In this document: positions 57,792 through 64,000 of the stretch, one piece after another
Numbering within the stretch: the first letter of the stretch is position 1
Layout: each line of letters opens with the position of its first letter
DNA from: Sphingopyxis sp. BSN-002
GTDB lineage: Bacteria; Pseudomonadota; Alphaproteobacteria; Sphingomonadales; Sphingomonadaceae
DNA length: 64,000 bases
Direction: 5' to 3'
Assembly: GCF_022024275.1 (NCBI RefSeq)
Contig: NZ_CP091804.1
Location: forward strand, 186,001-250,000
Notes under the pieces: model-generated
The model's input: only the letters and a program-made list of their open reading frames with translations
The model's database searches: none
What the model was told of the DNA's origin: nothing
Program-made: the position numbers and the translations under genes

Positions 57792-58430
57792 TCAGGCCGG
57801 TGCAAACTCTCCCGTCGCGTCGTCCATGATGTGCAGCACCCCGTCGGTAATCGCGAAGAAGGCGCCGCGAAGTTTCAGCGTGCCGCGCTTTTCCTTCTCC
57901 TGAATACAGGGGAAGGTGCGCAGATTGTCTATGCTCACGCGCACAGCTGCCATTTCCATCGCGCGTCCCGCCTCGCGGTTGTCGATGTCGGGGTGGCTGG
58001 CCCGGACATCCGCGCTTGCCTCGTCGAGCATCGCGATCCAGTCGGCGATGAAGCCACCGCGACCGGGCTCGGCGCCCTCCATCGACTTGTGAAGCGCCGC
58101 GTGGCAGCCGCCACAAAGCCCGTGCCCCATGACGACGATTTCCTCGACCTTCAGGAACTGGACGGCGAATTCCAGCGCGGCTGAGACGCCGTGGCGGCCG
58201 GGAGTCGTCTCGAACGGCGGCACCAGCGCGGCGACGTTGCGCACGACGAAAATCTCGCCGGGATTGGTGTCGAAGATCTGCGAGGGTTCGGACCGGCTGT
58301 CGGAGCAGGCGATGACCATCACCTTCGGCGATTGCCCCTCGGCAAGCTGTTCCCAGCGTTCGCGTTGTTCCGCCCAACCGCCGTTACGGAAACGCCGGTA
58401 GCCATCGATCATATCTGCAAAGCGAGTCAT
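57792..58430 (-). CDS. Beta-class carbonic anhydrase
   Basis: The 212-residue enzyme has the beta-CA zinc ligands Cys42, His103 and Cys106 (ACSDSR and GHGLCGGC) with the Asp44-Arg46 dyad. It interconverts CO2 and bicarbonate in the cytoplasm. It is divergent from lipA, 62 bp away. Confidence 0.95.
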   Translation of the reverse strand: MTRFADMIDGYRRFRNGGWAEQRERWEQLAEGQSPKVMVIACSDSRSEPSQIFDTNPGEIFVVRNVAALVPPFETTPGRHGVSAALEFAVQFLKVEEIVVMGHGLCGGCHAALHKSMEGAEPGRGGFIADWIAMLDEASADVRASHPDIDNREAGRAMEMAAVRVSIDNLRTFPCIQEKEKRGTLKLRGAFFAITDGVLHIMDDATGEFAPA

Positions 58431-58492
58431 GAGTGCGCCTTAGCATAGGTAGAGAGGTTGAGAAGAGGCGCGGTCGCGACTATGTGGGCGAC

Positions 58493-59413
58493 ATGAACGC
58501 ACCCGCACAGCCGCTCCGCCCCCGCAAACCCGACTGGATCCGCGTCAAGGCGCCCACCAGCCCCGGCTATGCCGAGACGAAACGGCTGATGCGCGACCTC
58601 AACCTGCACACCGTGTGCGAGGAGGCGGCGTGCCCGAACATCGGCGAATGCTGGACCAAGAAGCATGCGACGGTGATGATCCTCGGCGACACCTGCACGC
58701 GCGCCTGCGCCTTCTGCAACGTCAAGACCGGCATGCCGCGCCCCGTCGACCTGCTCGAGCCCGAGCATACGGCCGCGGCGGCGGCGAAGATGGGGCTGAC
58801 GCATATCGTCATCACCTCGGTCGACCGCGACGATCTGCCCGACGGCGGTGCGAGCCAGTTCGTGAAGGTGATCCAGGCGCTGCGCCGCGAAACGCCGCAG
58901 ACGACGATCGAGATCCTGACTCCTGATTTTCGCAACAAGCCCGAAAGCGCGGTCGCGGCGATCGTCGACGCGCGGCCCGACGTCTATAACCACAATCTCG
59001 AGACCGTTCCGCGGCTCTATCCGACGATCCGCCCGGGCGCGCGCTATTATGCGTCGCTCCGCCTGCTCGAAAGCGTCAAGCGCCGCGATCCGTCGATCTT
59101 CACCAAGTCGGGCATCATGCTTGGTCTCGGCGAAGAACGGATGGAGGTCCATCAGGTGATGGACGACATGCGCAGCGCCGACATCGATTTCATGACGATG
59201 GGCCAGTATCTCCAGCCGACGCCGAAGCATGCGAAGGTGATCGATTTCGTCACCCCGCAGGCGTTCGACGCCTATGCGCAGATCGCGCGCGCCAAGGGCT
59301 TCCTGCAGGTCGCCTCGTCGCCGCTGACGCGCTCCAGCTACCATGCCGGCGACGATTTCGAGCGGATGCGCGCGGCGCGCGAAGAACAGCTCGCGCGCAT
59401 CAAGGCGGGCTGA
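58493..59413 (+). CDS. lipA: Lipoyl synthase
   Basis: The 306-residue radical-SAM enzyme has both iron-sulphur cluster motifs: the auxiliary cluster [12 protein letters not shown] (Cys42, 47, 53) and the radical-[11 protein letters not shown] (Cys68, 72, 75), plus the C-terminal serine ligand region [11 protein letters not shown]. It inserts two sulphurs into octanoyl groups to make lipoate for 2-oxoacid dehydrogenases. The following Coq10/RatA-like gene starts immediately after the stop, a common alphaproteobacterial arrangement. Confidence 0.97.
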   Translation: MNAPAQPLRPRKPDWIRVKAPTSPGYAETKRLMRDLNLHTVCEEAACPNIGECWTKKHATVMILGDTCTRACAFCNVKTGMPRPVDLLEPEHTAAAAAKMGLTHIVITSVDRDDLPDGGASQFVKVIQALRRETPQTTIEILTPDFRNKPESAVAAIVDARPDVYNHNLETVPRLYPTIRPGARYYASLRLLESVKRRDPSIFTKSGIMLGLGEERMEVHQVMDDMRSADIDFMTMGQYLQPTPKHAKVIDFVTPQAFDAYAQIARAKGFLQVASSPLTRSSYHAGDDFERMRAAREEQLARIKAG

Positions 59414-59875
59414 TTGCCGAGGCACCACGAGACGCGCGAGCTGCCGTACAGCGCCGAACAGATGTTCGCGCTGGTCACCGACATCGCGCGCTATCCTGAA
59501 TTCCTGCCGTGGGTGATCGCGCTCCGCGTCCGCAGCGACAGCGAGAATGAAGCGGTCGCCGACATGATCGTCGGCTTCAAGGGGCTGCGCGAAAGCTTCT
59601 CGTGCCGCGTCCACAAGGAACGGTCGCGCCTCGTGACGGTTAGCTATATCGACGGTCCGATGAAGCATCTCGAGAATGAATGGCACTTCGCGCCGCTCGA
59701 AAGCGGCGGTTGCCGCGTCGATTTCATGGTCGACTTCTCGTTCCGCAGCCGGGTGTTCGAGACGCTGGCCGGGCAGATGTTCGACAAGGCGCTCCGCAAG
59801 ATGATAGCCGCGTTCGAAGCCCGTGCGGGCGAGCTCTACGGGAGGTCGACACCTGCTCCCGCAACCGGAACATAG
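59414..59875 (+). CDS. Coq10/RatA-like START-domain protein
   Basis: The 153-residue protein belongs to the polyketide-cyclase/START group: SAEQMFALVTDIARYPEFLP, SYIDGPMKHLENEWHF and SRVFETLAGQMFDKALRKMI. Coq10 members bind ubiquinone and support respiration; RatA in E. coli affects ribosome assembly. TTG start directly after the lipA stop. Its last 40 bp overlap the convergent reductase gene. Confidence 0.88.
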   Translation: MPRHHETRELPYSAEQMFALVTDIARYPEFLPWVIALRVRSDSENEAVADMIVGFKGLRESFSCRVHKERSRLVTVSYIDGPMKHLENEWHFAPLESGGCRVDFMVDFSFRSRVFETLAGQMFDKALRKMIAAFEARAGELYGRSTPAPATGT

Positions 59876-60390
59876 GTCAGCCTGATCACCTCGTCGCCGA
59901 TACGGTCGGTGGCCACAAGGTGCAGCGGTGGCCGCGGCCCGGCGAAGAAGGGGGTGCCGCCGCCCAGCACGACGGGATGAAGATAGAGCCGATACTCGTC
60001 GACGAGTCCCGCACCGGTCAGGCCTTGCGCCAGCTCGGGGCCGGAAACGGCAATCTCTCCGGAGAGCCGGGCTTTCAGGTCCCGGACTGTGTCCACGACA
60101 TTGTCCCGGACGAGCGTCGCGTTCGGGCTGACGGATTCCAGCGAGCGTGAAGCCACCCATTTCGGCTGCCGCCGCCAGGCAGCTGCAAAAGCATGCCGGT
60201 CCGCATCCCATTCGGGATCGTCCTGATCCCAATAGCGCATGATTTCGTACATGCGCCGGCCGTATACGCTGCCGGAGATTTCCTCGACATGCCGGGTCCA
60301 GTGTTGAAACAGCGCCTGATCGGGGCCAAACCGGTCGAAATCGACATAGCCGTCGAGCGAGAGGTTCATTCCGAAAACGATCTTCGCCAT
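59836..60390 (-). CDS. RibD C-terminal/dihydrofolate-reductase-like protein
   Basis: The 184-residue protein fits the RibD_C fold used by YyaP/YwjB-like reductases: MAKIVFGMNLSLDGYVDFDR, YGRRMYEIMRYW, EIAVSGPELAQGLTGAGLVD and YLHPVVLGGGTPFF. It likely binds NADPH; the substrate is unknown. Probably unrelated to classical folate reduction. Confidence 0.88.
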   Translation of the reverse strand: MAKIVFGMNLSLDGYVDFDRFGPDQALFQHWTRHVEEISGSVYGRRMYEIMRYWDQDDPEWDADRHAFAAAWRRQPKWVASRSLESVSPNATLVRDNVVDTVRDLKARLSGEIAVSGPELAQGLTGAGLVDEYRLYLHPVVLGGGTPFFAGPRPPLHLVATDRIGDEVIRLTYVPVAGAGVDLP

Positions 60391-60411
60391 TTCACATCTC
60401 CGGCGTCGGCA

Positions 60412-60972
60412 TCAGGCCGGCAGCGCTATATCCTCGGACGGCCGTAACGAATCCCGGTCGGGCTGAAGCAGGTCCAGCGCGAACAGGGTCGCCGCGTGCC
60501 GGATCATGGTACGGTCCTTCGAGCCGAACTGCACGCGCTGGGTGAAGTAATCGTCGGGATCCTGTCCGCGAAGCGCGCGGGCGAAGACGACATGGCCGAC
60601 CGGCTTCTTCTCCGACCCGCCGCCCGGTCCGGCTATGCCGGTAATTGCAACGGCGACATCGGCGTCGCTGTTCGCGAGCGCTCCCGCTGCCATCGCCCAT
60701 GCGGTCGCGAGCGATACTTCGCCGAAGGTTTCGAGTATCTCGCTGCTCACGTCGAGCTGCGACCGCTTGGCGTGCCCCGAATAGGTGATGAACCCCGCCG
60801 AGAAGACATCCGAACTGCCGGGAATATCGGTCAGCGCGACCGAGACCATTCCGCCGGTGCAGCTTTCGGCGACGGCGATGCGCCTCCGCGCTGTCCGATT
60901 CTTCTCCAGCACCTCTTGCGCGAGGGTGTCGCGCGCGGCCTGTCGCGATGCGGCGGTCGAGGATTCAGACAT
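60412..60972 (-). CDS. CinA C-terminal domain protein (NMN amidohydrolase PncC type)
   Basis: The 186-residue protein has the CinA/PncC pattern: RRIAVAESCTGGMVSVALTD, FSAGFITYSGHAKRSQLDVS, and AVAITGIAGPGGGSEKKPVG. It deamidates nicotinamide mononucleotide in pyridine-nucleotide recycling. The N-terminal extension of 30 residues is charged and unusual but short. Confidence 0.92.
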   Translation of the reverse strand: MSESSTAASRQAARDTLAQEVLEKNRTARRRIAVAESCTGGMVSVALTDIPGSSDVFSAGFITYSGHAKRSQLDVSSEILETFGEVSLATAWAMAAGALANSDADVAVAITGIAGPGGGSEKKPVGHVVFARALRGQDPDDYFTQRVQFGSKDRTMIRHAATLFALDLLQPDRDSLRPSEDIALPA

Positions 60973-61014
60973 GGGGAATGCCCTTGTAACGCACGTATAT
61001 CTCCCGCGATGTCA

Positions 61015-61548
61015 TCATGATGCCGATGTATCGCGCGGGCAGCTTGCCATATCCTTGTCCCCGCGGGCAGCCGTCGTCAGTGCCACCGCTATCAGGTGAA
61101 CCATCTGTCCATTGCTCAGCGGCGCGAGCGCTTCGCCGATATCGTTGACATCGGCGCAGCTGCCCGGTTTGAGATCGAGCCCCAGCGCGTCAGCCAGCCC
61201 CACTTCGACGATCGGACGAAGTGCCTCATCGGGCAAATCCTTCATCATGGCGACATCCTTCGGATTCTTGCCGCCGCCGATCTTGATAAAGGCCGTCCGC
61301 GCTTGCGGCCACGCAGCATCGGCATCTTTTCTCAATTCATCGGCGCGCGCGCCGAAGGCGGTACGCAGATAGCTGCTCGCGGGAAGGTGGGCACTGCACG
61401 TGTCGACGACCTTGTTGATCACTTGCGGAAGGAAATAGGTCACCAGCCCGTTCATCTCGGCCGGGGTGACGCAGGTTTCGGTCGCAGCGCGTGCAGATGT
61501 TCCCGTCAGGGCTATCGCCGCAGCAATACTCGTCACAATTCGTTTCAT
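61015..61548 (-). CDS. Exported protein of unknown function with four cysteines
   Basis: The 177-residue protein has a signal peptide (MKRIVTSIAAAIALTGTSARA). The mature part has Cys at ETCVTPAEM, VDTCSAHLP, GSCADVND and ASCPRDT, which could form two disulphides, around a helical body. The last stretch resembles the ends of small sphingomonad periplasmic proteins. Function unknown. Confidence 0.75.
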   Translation of the reverse strand: MKRIVTSIAAAIALTGTSARAATETCVTPAEMNGLVTYFLPQVINKVVDTCSAHLPASSYLRTAFGARADELRKDADAAWPQARTAFIKIGGGKNPKDVAMMKDLPDEALRPIVEVGLADALGLDLKPGSCADVNDIGEALAPLSNGQMVHLIAVALTTAARGDKDMASCPRDTSAS

Positions 61549-61578
61549 AAGGCCCCCTTTGTTTTGCCCGGGTTCGCT

Positions 61579-62760
61579 CTAGCGTGGATCGACCGGGAGC
61601 GACAGCGTCGCCACCGCCTGCGCCGCAATCCCTTCGCGGCGACCCGTAAAGCCGAGCCGCTCGGTCGTTGTCGCCTTCACGCTTACACTTCCGACCGGGA
61701 TCGCAAGGATTTCGGCGATACGCGCACGGATCGCCGGACGGTGAGGGCCGATTTTCGGTGCTTCCGCGATGACCGTGAGGTCGATGTGGTCGATGCGGCC
61801 GCCGCGTGCACCCACGCGTTCGCCGGCGAAGGCGAGGAAGCGGTACGAGGCGGCGCCCCGCCACCGGGGATCGCTCGGCGGAAAATGATCGCCGATGTCG
61901 CCATCGGCCAAGGCGCCGAGAATGGCGTCGGTGATGGCGTGAAGCGCGACGTCTGCATCGCTATGACCCTCAAGGCCATGACTATGCGCGATTTCCATGC
62001 CGCCTATCCACAGCGGCTTGTCCGGGACGAGGCGGTGAACGTCATAACCCATGCCGACAGCGGTTCGCATCGTTGCTGTTCCCAGAAGGCCCGAAAGGAT
62101 TGCCATATCCTCGGCATATGTCAGTTTGTGCAGCCGTGCGTCGCCGGGCACAGCTGCCACGCCGACGCCCAGCCTGCGGACGAGTTGTGCGTCATCGGTC
62201 GCCGTCGCCTCGAGCGCTTCGGCATGCGCGGATCGCAAAACGCCCAAGCGGAAAGCTTGCGGCGTCTGTACCCTTGCCAGAACGTTGCGATCAACCACGT
62301 CACCGGCTTGATTGTGTGCCTGCTCGACGAGCGTATCGGGAACCGGCAGCGTGGGAATGGCAGCCTCCGCGGTCTGCAGCGCCGCAAGCAGGCGATCGAC
62401 GATTTCCGCGGTAACGCCTGGGCGGGCAGCATCGTGGACCAGCAAAAGCGCGTCGTCGCTCCAGCCGGCAAGCGCAGCGAGGGCGCTGGCGACCGATTGC
62501 TGCCGCTCGGCCCCGGGCGCGGCAAGCGTCCACCCTTCGGGCAATGCGGGGATGGCGGCCATGACGTCATCGCTGGCGACCAGCACCCCGACCGAAACCG
62601 CCGGATGGGCTGCAAAGGCGTCGAGGCTCCAGCGTAGCACCGGCTTGTTGCCCAAGAGCTCGAGCTGCTTCGGCTGGCCGAAACCGGCGCGTGTGCCGAT
62701 GCCTCCCGCGAGCAGGATCACTGCAACGGGCCGGGCAGGAGAAGGGGCAGACTCGTTCAT
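61579..62760 (-). CDS. ispDF: Bifunctional IspD/IspF isoprenoid enzyme
   Basis: The 393-residue fusion has an N-terminal cytidylyltransferase (ILLAGGIGTRAGFGQPKQLE, DAARPGVT) and a C-terminal MECDP synthase (VGMGYDVHRL, GHSDADVALHAITDAILGAL, GDIGDHFPPSDPRW). The two catalyse steps three and five of the methylerythritol-phosphate pathway. Fusion of the two is typical of alphaproteobacteria. Divergent from dusB, 97 bp away. Confidence 0.96.
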   Translation of the reverse strand: MNESAPSPARPVAVILLAGGIGTRAGFGQPKQLELLGNKPVLRWSLDAFAAHPAVSVGVLVASDDVMAAIPALPEGWTLAAPGAERQQSVASALAALAGWSDDALLLVHDAARPGVTAEIVDRLLAALQTAEAAIPTLPVPDTLVEQAHNQAGDVVDRNVLARVQTPQAFRLGVLRSAHAEALEATATDDAQLVRRLGVGVAAVPGDARLHKLTYAEDMAILSGLLGTATMRTAVGMGYDVHRLVPDKPLWIGGMEIAHSHGLEGHSDADVALHAITDAILGALADGDIGDHFPPSDPRWRGAASYRFLAFAGERVGARGGRIDHIDLTVIAEAPKIGPHRPAIRARIAEILAIPVGSVSVKATTTERLGFTGRREGIAAQAVATLSLPVDPR

Positions 62761-62857
62761 GTGATGGCCGGTTAGCGTAGCCGCGCCTTGCGGAAAAGCG
62801 GCTTAGCGTGTAGGGGGCTGCTCAAAATTTAGGCAATTTCGACGAAAGCTCCCCGCC

Positions 62858-63856
62858 ATGGCGCCCCTCCGGCCCATCCAGATCGGCAATATCACTATCG
62901 AGGATCCTGTGATCCTCGCGCCGATGACGGGTGTCTCTGACCTGCCGTTCCGCAAGCTTGTCCGCTACTATGGCTCGGGGCTCAACGTTACCGAGATGAT
63001 CGCCAGCCAGGCTGCGATCCGCGAGACGCGCCAGTCGATCCAGAAGGCGGCGTGGGATCCGGTGGAGGAGCCGGTGTCGATGCAGCTGGTGGGCTGTACC
63101 CCTTACGAAATGGGTGAGGCGGCGAAGCTCAACGAGGACCGCGGCGCGGCGATTATCGACATCAATATGGGCTGCCCGGTGCGCAAGGTCACGAACGGCG
63201 ATGCGGGCTCGGCGCTGATGCGCGACCTGAAGCTCGCCGCCGCGCTGATCGACTCCTGCGTCAAGGCGGTGTCGGTCCCGGTGACTGTCAAGATGCGTAT
63301 GGGCTGGTGTCACGACAGTCTCAATGCGCCCGAACTTGCGCATATCGCCGAGGATCTGGGCGCGAAGCTGGTTACGGTCCATGGTCGCACGCGCAACCAG
63401 ATGTATCGTGGCGAAGCCGACTGGGCGTTCGTCCGCTCGGTCAAGGACGCGGTGTCGATTCCCGTCATCGTCAACGGCGATATCTGCTCCGCCGACGACG
63501 CGAAGACCGCGCTTGCGCAGAGCGGAGCCGACGGGGTGATGATCGGCCGCGGTGCCTACGGCCGTCCCTGGCTGCTCGGACAGGTCATGGCGGCGCTGCG
63601 CGGCGAGGCCGAGCGGCCCGACCCCGGCCTCGACGAGCAATATGACGTCATTACATCGCATTATCGTGCGATGATCGACCATTATGGCGAGATGACCGGC
63701 GTCAACATGGCGCGCAAGCATCTCGGCTGGTACGTCAAGGGGCTCCATGGTTCGGCCGAGTTCCGCAACAAGGTCAACCAGATTCCCGACAGCAAGGGCG
63801 TGCTCGACGCGCTTGAGCAATTCTACGGGCCGTATCTGAGCAAGGCCGCTGCGTGA
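62858..63856 (+). CDS. dusB: tRNA-dihydrouridine synthase B
   Basis: The 332-residue flavoprotein has the Dus pattern: [46 protein letters not shown] (catalytic Cys), [25 protein letters not shown] and [11 protein letters not shown]. It reduces uridines in the D-loop of tRNAs. In alphaproteobacteria it is normally the first gene of the dusB-ntrB-ntrC operon, as here. Confidence 0.95.
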   Translation: MAPLRPIQIGNITIEDPVILAPMTGVSDLPFRKLVRYYGSGLNVTEMIASQAAIRETRQSIQKAAWDPVEEPVSMQLVGCTPYEMGEAAKLNEDRGAAIIDINMGCPVRKVTNGDAGSALMRDLKLAAALIDSCVKAVSVPVTVKMRMGWCHDSLNAPELAHIAEDLGAKLVTVHGRTRNQMYRGEADWAFVRSVKDAVSIPVIVNGDICSADDAKTALAQSGADGVMIGRGAYGRPWLLGQVMAALRGEAERPDPGLDEQYDVITSHYRAMIDHYGEMTGVNMARKHLGWYVKGLHGSAEFRNKVNQIPDSKGVLDALEQFYGPYLSKAAA

Positions 63857-64000
63857 GTGCGCTGACGTCGAGTATCCCGACGTTCGACCATGACGAGATT
63901 ATCCAGTCGCACCCAATTGCCACGCTGTTGATCGACAAGGGCGGGGTGATCCTCTTCGTCAACGCCGCTGCCGAACAGCTATGCAATATCGGTCGCGCCG
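63853..64000 (+). CDS. ntrB: NtrB nitrogen-sensor kinase, N-terminal part
   Basis: The frame starts with GTG 63853, overlapping the dusB stop (GTGA), and runs off the window. The visible 49 residues ([33 protein letters not shown]) are the beginning of a PAS domain as in NtrB/GlnL. With dusB upstream this is the standard alphaproteobacterial nitrogen regulation operon. Confidence 0.88.
   Translation, partial: MSALTSSIPTFDHDEIIQSHPIATLLIDKGGVILFVNAAAEQLCNIGRA

Noticed and set aside
58427..60232. 601-residue minus-strand frame opposite lipA and the Coq10-like gene
   Set aside because: Shadow of two well-supported genes.
61096..62637. 513-residue plus-strand frame opposite ispDF
   Set aside because: Shadow of ispDF, which has all catalytic motifs.

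Overview
The window (about 63% GC) looks like an alphaproteobacterial chromosome of the order Sphingomonadales, possibly Sphingopyxis or a close relative. This is inferred from gene content and order (ispDF next to dusB-ntrB, lipA followed by a Coq10/RatA-like gene, an ettA-type ABC-F gene), not from a marker-gene comparison.

Left chromosomal flank (1-8724): a coiled-coil membrane protein cut by the window edge, a degenerate HPt-like protein, a secreted TPR-like protein ending in a strong bidirectional terminator, an Lrp/AsnC regulator, a soluble histidine-kinase-like protein, a polysaccharide-deacetylase-like protein, a CAT-anticodon tRNA, a small secreted protein and an M20 metallopeptidase.

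A 41.8-kb prophage (8725-50537) is inserted in a tRNA-Pro(TGG) gene. A 42-bp direct repeat of the 5' half of the tRNA marks attL and attR; the intact tRNA is at attR, behind a promoter-like sequence supplied by the phage. The layout is lambdoid. The leftward early operon (15108 to 8776) holds many small genes, then an ERF annealing protein, a YqaJ-type exonuclease, an HNH protein, a NinB-like protein, an Xis-like protein and the tyrosine integrase. A control region at 15109-17023 has a CI-like repressor, a Cro-like protein and three copies of a 15-bp palindromic operator placed identically in both early promoters. The rightward operon holds regulators, a VRR-NUC nuclease, a DnaB-type helicase, a GIY-YIG protein and a replication-initiator-like protein. 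The late operon (22665-44610) is P22-like: small and large terminase, portal, scaffold, coat, gp4-like, gp10-like, three ejection proteins, a head-binding protein and a beta-helix tailspike. Lysis genes follow: M15 endolysin, holin candidates, Rz and an embedded Rz1.

The right end of the prophage (44891-50290) is a separate minus-strand array of 15 small accessory genes (HNH, ASCH, Lar-like anti-restriction, DUF551 and unknowns). Their junctions are highly stereotyped. In the circular phage genome this array lies directly downstream of int, so it probably forms the distal part of the leftward operon. This array, and the three unknown genes between the repressor and the leftward promoter, are the best places to look for undescribed phage-host conflict functions.

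Right chromosomal flank (50573-64000): a small secreted protein, a large secreted adhesin-like protein, an Ala-rich lipoprotein, an M28 peptidase, ettA, a hotdog thioesterase, a membrane protein, a beta-carbonic anhydrase, lipA, a Coq10/RatA-like protein, a RibD/DHFR-like reductase, a CinA/PncC amidase, a secreted protein, ispDF, dusB and the start of ntrB.
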